Source of the DNA: Plasmodium malariae
Taxonomy: Eukaryota; Apicomplexa; Aconoidasida; Haemosporida; Plasmodiidae
Length of the DNA: 64,000 bases
Direction: 5' to 3'
NCBI RefSeq assembly: GCF_900090045.1
Contig: NC_041784.1
Coordinates: forward strand, 348,501 to 412,500
This document shows positions 1 through 9,954 of this stretch, piece by piece. Position numbers and translations under genes: made by a program. The notes beneath the pieces are model-generated. The model was not told the DNA's origin, did no database searches, and saw only the letters and a program-made list of their open reading frames with translations. How positions within the stretch are numbered: the stretch's first letter is position 1; each line of letters begins with the position of its first letter.

Positions 1-555
1 ACCTTAATGGAAAGACATATATCGAGAATGTGCACATATGCCTAAAGGTGTGGGGATATGAATGTACATATATGCCAACGGGGATGCGAATGTGAATACA
101 CACATATATGAGTGTAAATGAAAATATACACATGTATATGAATTCTGTGGGTATTAAATTAGTACACTTCCTTTTACTGTCTGCATAAGCACTCATCTAC
201 GCAGAGACTTTTTTGTAATTGTAACACGAGAAGTGTTAGTAAGATTTAACTTAACAAACAGTAACAATCTTTATTTTATTTCCCGCTGCAGTTTAGCACA
301 CAACTGAACACTGTAACATTGCTGCACTTTGCTTCAAGTTCTCTTTTTAGCTTTTTTTTCCGTCCAGCGAATCTGTTAAATTCTATTATCTATGTGGCAC
401 ACTCTGCATCAAAAGGGAGCATAATATATTACACGTCCTTTTCTTTTTTTTTTTTTTTTTTTTTTAAGGAGCTATATTTGAAATAGCGTTTGTACTACTG
501 TTCGGATAGGGGTACCAATACAGTTATATTTCAACGAAAATTTCGATTTAGCAAT
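1..555. promoter_or_regulatory. 5' flank of MCM3
   Basis: Non-coding A+T-rich sequence upstream of the MCM3 start. It begins with short ATATG/ACATATA-rich microsatellite-like DNA (about 20-140) and ends in a T-tract at about 448-464, roughly 90 bp before the chosen start codon. Such tracts are typical of Plasmodium 5' flanks and probably exclude nucleosomes. I could not identify a specific transcription-factor site. Confidence 0.4.
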
Positions 556-3353
556 ATGGAAGAGATGAGCATTGAGAAAATGAGCTCCCCCCTGGGGAGA
601 TCTGTATACAAGACAATGAATTCCGATATGAATTACACGTTGATGGATTCATCATTGAATCACTCATCTATTTTAGAAGGATCGATGAGAATTGAAAAAG
701 ACAGCAGAGATAAGAGAGTGCAAAAAATGAATGAGAATATTATAAGTGAATACGAATCAGGAAGACAAAGTGTCGTTTTCACTCAGCAAAAATATAAACA
801 ATTATTAGAAGGGTTCTTATTATTTATACAAACAAATAAATATATAAGTCAAAAAATTACTGAGTTAAGAGGAGAAGCTACTGATGAGTATAATAGAATG
901 CAAAATAAAAATATTCCCAATATAATAATACATCAAAGACTTATTTGTAATATTAATAATTTTCAAACAGGAAATGAACAATTCGAATTGTTAGCGAAAT
1001 GCTTAATAAAAGAACCATATTTAGCTTTACCAGCTTATCAAGCTGCTATAAAAGAATTATGGAAATCTCAAGATATCAAAATAGAAATAGATGCTCCAAA
1101 AATTGGAATATGTGGATGGTTAGGTAGACATCATGTAACACCTAGAGGATTACAAAGTTCAATGATAAATAAATTAGTAGCAGTGGAAGGAGTTGTAAAT
1201 AAATGCTCAACTGTTCAACCAAAATTAGTTCAATCAGTATATATAGGAGAAGCTGTTCATGATATAAATGCAGATATTAAAAATGATGAAAAAACTGTTC
1301 ATTTAAGACCACATTATGATATTACAGATTTTGATAAAACAGCTAAGGATTCTGGTAGACCTCCTGTTACGGACCCAGAAGGGAAAATCATACATAGACA
1401 TGAAATAGGTTTATGTAAATATAAAAATCATCAAAAGTTTATTATACAAGAAACACCAGAAGATGCTCCAACAGGTCAAATGCCAAGATGGGTTGAAGTA
1501 ATAGTAGAAGATGATTTATGTGATATTGTCAAATGTGGAGATAGGGTTAGGGTTTGGGGTGTATATAGAGCTAGTTGCGGTCAAGCTAATAGTTCTAATA
1601 GTGGTTTAGGTAGATCTTTTTTAATTGCAAATAATGTATTAGTAAAAAATAAAGAAACATATGATTCTAATTTATCGATATCAGAAGCAGATAAGAAAAA
1701 TTTTCATGCATTTGCTAAAAAGGATAATACTATAGATGTGTTAGGTTATTCGTTTGCTCCATCTATATGTGGTCAAGATATAGTAAAAAAAGGAATTGTA
1801 TTAATGTTAGCTGGTGGAACTGAACGTGCATTACCTTCTCATCATATTAGAGGAGATATACATATTATGTTAGTAGGTGATCCTAGTTGCGGTAAGTCTC
1901 AACTCTTACGTTATGTTATGAGTATAATGCCTGGTACTGTATCAGCAACAGGAAGAGGATCTTCAGGTGTTGGTTTAACTGCTGCTATAGTAACAGATCA
2001 AGATACAGGTGAACGAGTAGTAGAAGGAGGAGCTATGGTTATGGGTGATAGAAGAGTTGTATGTATTGATGAATTTGATAAGATGCAACCAACAGATCGA
2101 GTAGCCATACATGAAGTTATGGAACAACAAACTGTTACTGTAGCTAAAGCAGGTATTCATACTACCTTAAATGCAAGATGTACAGTACTTGCTGCTGCTA
2201 ATCCGTTATATGGATGTTGGAATGATACACTTGATATGGGCCAACAATTGCAATTCGAACCTTCACTTCTATCCCGTTTTGATTTAATATTTCTAGTAAG
2301 AGATAGTGCAACTGAAAAAGATGATGAACGAATTGCTGAATCGGTACTACGAAATGTTACAGAAAAAGCAAAACCTATAATTAACGAGAGTAGGAATAAC
2401 CAAAAAAATTTTGTAATTCAAGCAGATAGTTATGATATTAATCCCAAGGCACAGCATATTAGTGTTTTTAATGAAAGAGAAGTAAACAAAAATAATGATA
2501 ACGATCAAGATAATGAAGAATTTGAAACACCCATTTTTGCTAATAGAGATGAAATGATTTATTATGATAAAGAAGGAGTGGAACATGAAATTTTAACTGT
2601 ACCATTTTTTAAAAAATATTTACATTATGTTAAAAACATCTTCTATCATGAAAAACAAAGAACAGATGGATGGAAACCATACCCAGAAGTAAGTGATGAA
2701 GCATGCGAAGTCATTGTCGAATTGTATGCAGATCTCAGAGAAAAAGCAGCCAAATATTCGCACAATAAAATTATACAAGGAGTTACACCCAGAACGTTAG
2801 AGGCTATCATACGAATAGCATCAGCTCATGCAAAACTTAAACTAAACAGATATGTTACAAGTGTTGATGTTAACTACGCCAAAAAATTACTCATGTATAC
2901 CTTGTTTGGTGAGGATATTACAGATGATAACGAAGAGGAAGAAGAGGAAGAGGAAGAGGAAGAGGAAGAGGTAGAGGAAGAGGAAGAGGAAGAGGAAGAA
3001 GACGAAGACGAAGAAGACGAAGATGAAGAAGACGAAGATGAAAAAATTAGCAAACTTTTCAAAACCAACAAAAAAAATAAGCAAAAAAGAGCATACAGAA
3101 AAAGAGCAAGCCAGAAGAATGACGTCACTAGTAAAAAAAAACGAAGAAAAGGGCAAACCTCAAAAAATGATGCAGAAGGTTATATGATAGATGATGCAGA
3201 ACAAAGAGGTGGTACTCCTAAATCTACTCCTTTAGACGTTAAAGAAATTGAAAGATTGATTGTTGAAAATGTAACACTCAACGATCCCGGAGATGGCCTG
3301 AGGGACGAGGAGCTCTTGGACTTGGTATGCGCCACGTCTTTAAAGGCGAACAG

Positions 3354-3386
<33 letters not shown>

Positions 3387-3642
3387 AGTAAAAGTAAAAG
3401 TAAATAGAAGTAAATAAAACTAAACAGAAGCAACATTACATATGCTGCATATACACATGTACTTGTATTTTTTTTCCATTTTCTTATATTTTTTGTAGAT
3501 AATTCTAGGAAACAAGGATAAAATACCACAGCTAGCTAAGCTCGATATCAGCCAACTACGTAAAATCATAAACTCCTTAAACGAGATGGACGGAGCACCA
3601 ATTTACTACGTAAAGAAAGACAAAATAGTCTACAAATGTTAA
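556..3642 (+). CDS. MCM3: DNA replication licensing factor MCM3 (two exons)
   Basis: Subunit of the MCM2-7 replicative helicase, acting in the nucleus. Exons are 556..3324 and 3499..3642 (GTATGC donor, TTTTTGTAG acceptor, phase 0), giving about 970 aa. The ATG at 556 is chosen because the open frame upstream has only a TTG at 490. MCM3 identity comes from the N-terminal stretch HHVTPRGLQSSM...VEGVVNKCS and the AAA+ core: Walker A GDPSCGKSQ (about residue 442), Walker B CIDEFDK (about 502) and arginine finger LLSRFD (about 572). After the AAA+ module there is a nearly pure Glu/Asp tract (about 793-829) followed by a Lys/Arg-rich segment that may be a nuclear localisation signal. The 47-residue second exon adds the C-terminal helical end. 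Without splicing the frame runs into a poly-Lys intron readthrough, so the intron is required. The gene converges on the p24 gene. Confidence 0.95.
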
Positions 3643-4389
3643 AAGGTTTTTAACTGTACTGTACTTTTTCTTCCCTTATATATTATTTACTTTTTTTTTT
3701 TTTTTTTAAACCACTGAAAAATATTTTTGCTTATTCTACTGCCCTTCCCCTTTTTTTTTTATATTGTCAAAATGTACCATTATTATCATCATTACAGTCA
3801 TCATAATAATCCTTATTATAAACATCGTTGCTGTTATTATATATAATCAATATTATTTTTTTTTTTCTTTTTTTTTTTTTTTTAAATGCTAATGTGCTTA
3901 AAATACTCTTTCCTTTTTTTTAACGTTCCAATGTTGTCATACAATTTTAAATGTACACCGTTATGACTAATTAAAAAGAACACTGTTCTTGTGGTATTGC
4001 GCTTTTCAAATTTCGCTTATAATATCGTGTTTAAGATGATCATTTAAAAAGTTAAGATAAAATTCGTAAGCATATTTAAAAAAAAAACTACAATTAAATG
4101 GAATAAATAAAATAGAATAAATAAAATGGAATAAATAAAATGGAATAAATAAAATGGAATATATAAAATGGAATAAATAAAATGGAATAAATAAAATGGA
4201 ATAAATAAAATGGAATAAATAAAATGGAATAAATAAAATGGAATAAATAAAATGGAATAAATAAAATGGAATATATAAAATGGAATAAATAAAATGGAAT
4301 ATATAAAATGGAATAAATAAAATAAAAAATAACAAAATAACGTGCAATCTCTTTCTCACATTTGTGCACGTACGCCAAATATGCACACA
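3643..4389. other. Convergent spacer between MCM3 and the p24 gene
   Basis: Shared 3' intergenic DNA of two genes pointing at each other. It holds several T-tracts (about 3692-3708, 3850-3883), an ATT/ATC-rich stretch near 3780-3850 and the 14-bp tandem repeat listed separately. No gene is supported here. Confidence 0.5.
4098..4325. repeat. 14-bp tandem repeat (AATAAATAAAATGG)
   Basis: About 16 near-perfect copies of AATAAATAAAATGG, with a few copies changed to AATATATAAAATGG. The array lies just 3' of the p24 stop codon. It leaves open frames on the minus strand that translate to Phe/Ile/Tyr periodic sequence; these are artefacts of a repeat whose unit length is not a multiple of three. Confidence 0.9.
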
Positions 4390-5762
4390 CTACATTAACT
4401 TCTGCGCTTTAAAATATTGCTTTAAGTGCATAATAGAATAAATGGTTATTGCCACTAGTATTACAATTTCTATTATGTAGAAATAAAACATCTGATTGTG
4501 GACAGCCTGGTTATGCTCATACAAATTGGTTGCCTGTGAGGGGAAAAAAAGGAGGTACAGAAATATGTGAACATATACATGCAGACATTCATAATCACAA
4601 GTGCAAATATACACATAAAAACATACCCACAAGCGCACACACATGTAAATATATACATAAAGATATACCCACACGCACAAATGCAAAAACAAACTGAGGG
4701 GCCCCAATTCGTACCATCTGCTTTTGGTATGTCTGCTCCAACTTCATAGAACTAAATCTCTTCTTTAAGTTGAGCAAAATATTTAATGTTTCACTGAGTT
4801 CTGATTTTTTAGCTACATTCTGTAAATCTATATCTGATCCTCCAACATCAATTGATAAACTCCATTTTATAGACGTACTCTTAAACCAATTCGATGCAGG
4901 ACAAGAAATACAAATGTAGTATAATCCATTCTTTTTAGTTAAGAACGACACTTTTCCTGAACATGTGCATAATTATGAACAAAAAAAAAAAAAAATAATA
5001 ATAAATATACACACATAAACACATACATAAATACACACATAAACACATACATATATGCATACATTTTGTATATGTATATACGACAAAAATGACGACAGAT
5101 GCATCGATATGATAAAAATAAAACAAGTGTTCTGTATTCACATGTTTGTATATGTGCATTCAAGTTTACCTTTGCTCACTTGAGAAGCTTCATGGGAATT
5201 TAAAACTCTCCCCTCCCGGTCTTTAAAGTTAATGAGGCATTTAAGCTCTACAAAAAAAGGACAAAACGTTTTGCGCATATTTTATTTTGTAATTTTATTG
5301 TTATTTCAAATTTCTGTAGGTTATTATCTCATCATTTTATCATTTGTTATCTTATCATTTTTTATTCTGCCGTTTTATTATTATTATTATTATTTTTTTT
5401 TTTTTTTTTTTTTTTTGCTAATTTTAAATTCCTGTTATGCTTATTTTTCCGCAAATATAAAAACGCACTCACAAAGACGCATGTTCATCTCTTCCTTTGC
5501 GGACTACTTGCTTAAATATTGCAGAGATTTAATTTATTTTCAGCTCTTTTGTACAACTTCTTTACATTTTCTTATTTATTTTAATATTCTTGCCTTTCAA
5601 TCCGTAATTGTCATAGGTAGCTGTTATAACAACATTACTTACTACGCTTTCGACAAAGCACTTTTCTACACCCTCTTTTACAAAAAAATATGCAGCTTGA
5701 ACAGGGAAACAAATAAAAAGTAGTAGGAACAATACAAAAATGCTGCCTTTTACCCCTTTCAT
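4390..5762 (-). CDS. p24 / emp24-gp25L family transmembrane cargo receptor (four exons)
   Basis: Type I membrane protein of COPI/COPII vesicles that cycles between ER and Golgi. On the minus strand the exons are 5762..5594, 5247..5170, 4956..4715 and 4533..4390, totalling 633 nt (210 aa), the usual p24 size. It begins with a signal peptide (MKGVKGSIFVLFLLLF...) and then a GOLD domain with the conserved Cys pair: EKCF near the start and YYICISC at the end of the domain. A coiled-coil-like Leu/Lys segment follows (ETLNILLNLKKRFSSM). The last exon carries one transmembrane helix and a short cytosolic tail, LKQYFKAQKLM, with an aromatic/basic sorting signal like those of the family. Phases agree at every junction only if intron 1 uses a GC donor (AAAG|GCAAGA); introns 2 and 3 are GT-AG. 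The exact subfamily (alpha/beta/gamma/delta) is undetermined. Confidence 0.85.
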
Positions 5763-6615
5763 TATGTACAGAAAATTTGCATAATATAGCACATAATCGT
5801 TATTTTATTATATTAAACTGTATTACACTTTATTTTATTATATTATACTATAGTGTATTATACTATACTATAGTGTATTATACTATACTATAGTGTATTA
5901 TACTATACTATAGTGTATTATATTGTATTATATTTTATTATATTTATTTATTATATTTTTTATTTTTATTTTTTTGCTCATAAACTAAACAGATACTTCA
6001 CAATGTTTACTCAATTATTCAGTGGGATAATCTATCAGCATTACGACAGACTCTTTTGTTCGGGTTACAAACTTGTGCGCACTCGCAACAAAAAAAAAAT
6101 AGCAAAATAGCAAAACAACAAAATAGTAAGATAATAAAATAAAAACTTTAAAAAATTAAAGATATTGATATACAATAAAACAAAATAAAGGTAAACAAAT
6201 TGAACTAATATTCAATATGCCTTAACGGATCACTTAGTGCCCCTACGTCGGCCTAGGTAACCGATATTTGCCTTACCAATTCACTTATATTTACAATAAT
6301 ATAAATAATTTCTTAAATGTATCAATCCAATCGCGTTCAAATTTTTTTTGTGTATAGCTCGTTGTTCTTTTACTATGAAAAGGGTAAAGGTACCTTTCCT
6401 GTGCAGCTACAAATTCGTGTGCATCGTATTACATACATACAGAAGTATACACATATATACGTATAAACATATATGTACGCAAAACATATACATATATATA
6501 CTCTTATATGCACAAACTTGGGAAAGTAGCAAAAAACAAAATGTACTTTGCTTATGATGCCACATGAGTGAGTATTATTGATTACTCTATTTTGCCGTTT
6601 ACTCATCAGATAAGT

Positions 6616-6648
<33 letters not shown>

Positions 6649-7651
6649 CTTCAAAAAAAATGCAATGAAATGAAATTAATTTGTTCTCTGCATAAATTTT
6701 ACGTTAGCTAAAAAAGAATATAATTTATATTGCTGCCATTCGAAGTTAAAAAAAAAAAAAAAAAAAAAAATAATGTAACAAAACTAAATGAAAAAGAAAA
6801 TATACGTATTCCAAATTTGGTAAATGTAAAAATAAAATAAGAGGCAAAGTCGCTATAATAAAAACAAAAAAACTCAAATTTGAAAGAAAATATACCCAAA
6901 TGGTACACACAAAAAAAATATATATTCATATGTATATGTATATGTATATATATGTACATATATATATTACACGATTTTGTTATGCTTTAAAGTTCTATTT
7001 CAATACTTTTTAACTCGTCATTCTTAAACACTTGTCATCCATTAATGCGCATGTTTAATTACATGTAAACATATTCATAATTTTTTTTTTTTTTATTTAT
7101 ATTTTTTTAAGTGTTGATTCAAAATTTTGTGTCATTTAAAAGTGAAATAGGAGACCAAGCAAAACGAAAACAACAAAAAGGCGAATAAATGAAAGATCAA
7201 AAATAGGGGATGGGCAGAGAGCCCAAGCAGATCTCTTATACATACGTGCACGCGTGCATAAGTACACACATACACATTCATAAATAAAAAAATACATATA
7301 ATATATAAACGTGTGCTCGTTTATACACGTTTATGTACACACTGTTTGTCCTATTTATTAGAAGCTTCACACAGCAGCAGGGATCTCTGCGCCCTCTTTC
7401 AAAATGAACCCATAACGAATTAAATATTATGCACCCTGCTTCCAATCCCGATATTTATATCATTTTGTTTCATTATTCTTCTCTACATTTTCCATTCCCT
7501 CTTTACCGTCCATCGAACAATTTAAGCGCACCGAGGGGAGAAAAAAAAAAAAAAAATAAAAATAAAAACAAGTACCCCGACCTATAAAATAGATTTGCTC
7601 CCATTTATTAACAGATCATTTTTGTTGGTGACAGGATCATAAAAAGAAACT

Positions 7652-7683
<32 letters not shown>
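5763..7683. promoter_or_regulatory. Divergent spacer: p24 promoter and 5' flank of the next gene
   Basis: No gene seen. It contains the 20-bp palindromic repeat near 5841-5920, T-tracts (about 6619-6648), A-tracts (about 6749-6770) and an A-tract of about 27 bases that abuts the ATG at 7684. Both flanking genes are transcribed outward from here, so it should hold two promoters. Confidence 0.4.
5841..5920. repeat. 20-bp tandem repeat with an internal palindrome
   Basis: Four copies of a 20-bp unit TACTATACTATAGTGTATTA (the first copy is variant), directly 5' of the p24 start codon. Each unit contains the perfect palindrome ACTATAGT, so the array presents four regularly spaced dyads about 80-160 bp upstream of the p24 ATG. 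Confidence 0.85.
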
Positions 7684-7684
<1 letters not shown>

Positions 7685-8454
7685 TGAATTTTAAAAATTA
7701 CTGCCCATTCAACTACCCCGAAAGTCGGAACATTAACGCACTTGATGATCTTTTAAGTTCTAAAGAAAGCTTAATAAATTTCAAAAATTTTATTTTAAAA
7801 AATTTAAATGTAGATAGTATAGATTATGATTTAAAAAAGATTGAAAATAAAAAGAATTTGCTAAAAAATGAGGAGTTTAGAATAAAGAAATGGTATCTGA
7901 ACTTTCAACCACTAACTAATATATCTATAGAGCAATATTGGAAATATGAGAAAGTTACAATTAAAGATATTCTGAGCTCAAATATTAATATTTCAAGTGA
8001 TAATAATGTGGAGCTAAAAAAGAATAAAAAATACCTCAAGCACATTTGTAAATGTATATTAAAAGGAAACCCACATGAATCGTTATTAAAAAATTGTTTT
8101 AAATACTCCGCATACCATTCGAACAATTTAGATAAGCATTCCAGAAATAATTTTACTAATAATATTAATTCTTCCTTATTAAGTTTAAACTCTAGAGCAA
8201 TTAAAAATACACAGAATTTGATAAACTGGAAATTGAAATATTCCCATAATTTTTCCAATTTTCAAAAAGCGCGTCCTGACCAACTTGAAAACAGTTCATC
8301 CACTTTTCATTCTACCGATGCAGGTAATAATAAAAAAAGGAGTATCGATCAAAGGGTAGATCATAATAAAGGAAATAACAATGGTATTGCATCAAATACT
8401 TATAAAATTGCTATAAAGGATAAAAATAGTAAAAGAAAAAAAAGGAAGGGTTAA
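7684..8454 (+). CDS. Conserved-looking basic protein, function unknown
   Basis: Single-exon frame of 256 aa starting at the first ATG after a long A-tract. I do not recognise the family. The N-terminal 110 residues look like a folded helical region (Lys/Asn/Leu-rich, with FRIKKWYLNFQPL around residues 64-76 and ISIEQYWKYEKVTIKDIL just after). The C-terminal third is polar and ends in a strongly basic cluster, NSKRKKRKG, that could serve as a nuclear or nucleolar localisation signal. There is no signal peptide or membrane segment. Codon use and the mixed-composition N-terminus support a real gene rather than a chance frame. A role in nucleolar or RNA biology is only inferred from the basic tail. 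Confidence 0.75.
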
Positions 8455-9500
8455 CATTTCTACGACACACTCAGGAGAAGTGCACTCGGAATTCGAACCT
8501 TCTATTTTTTTCCTTTTTTTTCATCTTCTTTTTTTTCTTTTTTTTTTTTGTACACATGATGGTTACTCCAATTCTGGACTGCTCAAATATTTGTGAATAG
8601 TTAAGCAAGTATAATATTACTCTTCTTTTGTTTCGTTCTGTTTTTATTACTTCATTTTATTTTATTTTTATTTTTTTTTTTTTTGCGATATGCAGTATAT
8701 ATGTAATTCACCTGTGTAGGCATACGCATATATAAGCTAATATATTAATACTTGTGTTTACACAACTGTGTATGTTTTCAAATTAAGGAAAACAGCTCCT
8801 TTACATTAAAACTATAAAAGTTTACATTCAAATTATAAAGGTTCACATTCATTATTATGACTGCTACATTTTTGATATTTGCAATTAATAAAGTGCAATG
8901 GTAAAAAAATGAGGAAAACGCTACAAAAGTAAAAATATTTAATTTTTTTTTTCTCCACTGCTTTATCGCTAAAACTTGAAAACAAAATTTGTTCATTAAT
9001 AAATTAGCTCGTTCGTATTTGGCTTAGTCAAAGGAGTAAAACCGGAAAGCATTAATCTTTTTTTCTTTTCTTCAAATGCAGTTGTATGTGTACATTCGAC
9101 TCACGCATAAGCGCAACACGCTATCTTTGTGTATATAACTCTATACTTTTATCTGCATGAACTTGCATGACCATACATTAAAATGTATTAAAGTGTATAT
9201 ATATACATGTATGTATATAATTTGCATATTTTTTTGCGAACAGGAATACACTAGTATGACTTTGCTTTAAATATGTATACCGTGTTTACCATAGTGGTTT
9301 ATTTAATTCCTTATATTTAGTATATGTTACATGTAAATTTAAAATACGATAAAATATTATGCTTTTTATTTTTCCCTTTTTTCTTCCTCAAAAATTTAAC
9401 TCACACAAATTTAAAAGTTTTTGTTATATAGTGCATATGTGTATATATACCTCTTTATGTAACAATTCTTATAATTCAAAAGTGAAAAAAAAAAGCAAGG

Positions 9501-9532
<32 letters not shown>

Positions 9533-9954
9533 CGCAATACTTGAAAAACGTTCATTTTGAACAAGTTCATAGAGCCAGATCAAAACGAACATTAAATAAC
9601 AAAGCTCACAAAGGGAAATAAATAAAAAAAAAAAAATAATATAACAAACATAAACTCCCTACGTCAATTATGTTACTGTTCAACTTTTTGCGCCTTTTCT
9701 TTTCTTCAAAAAAGAAAAAAGAGTAAAACCGGGAAATAAAATAAGGTAGTAAATAGGAAAGATAGAGTAACCAATTGAAAAAAAAAAAAAAAAAAAAGTT
9801 ATATACCTAGTTAAAAGGAAAGAGGGATAAACCATTTTAAACGAAAAAGTGGACATAAAATATCCAAGTGGCCAAGGGACAAAACGAGTAAGCTATCAAA
9901 TAAAAGTGAATAAGCGAAGCTGAACCAGCCAAGCAAAGCAAATAAAAGTGTATC
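8455..9954. other. Intergenic spacer between two plus-strand genes
   Basis: A+T-rich spacer with the 3' flank of the upstream gene and the 5' flank of the DUF760 gene. T-tracts lie near 8500-8550 and 8668-8684, and A-tracts near 9500-9526 and 9779-9797. The last 170 bp before the ATG are purine-rich (GAAA/AAGTG motifs), as in many Plasmodium 5' UTRs. No further gene is supported. Confidence 0.45.

Noticed and set aside
4006..4390. Minus-strand Phe-Ile-Tyr-Ser periodic frames downstream of the p24 gene.
   Set aside because: They come from the 14-bp repeat AATAAATAAAATGG.
7684..8454. Assigning a named nucleolar or RNA-binding function to the 256-aa protein.
   Set aside because: Only the basic tail suggests it; no family motif is visible.
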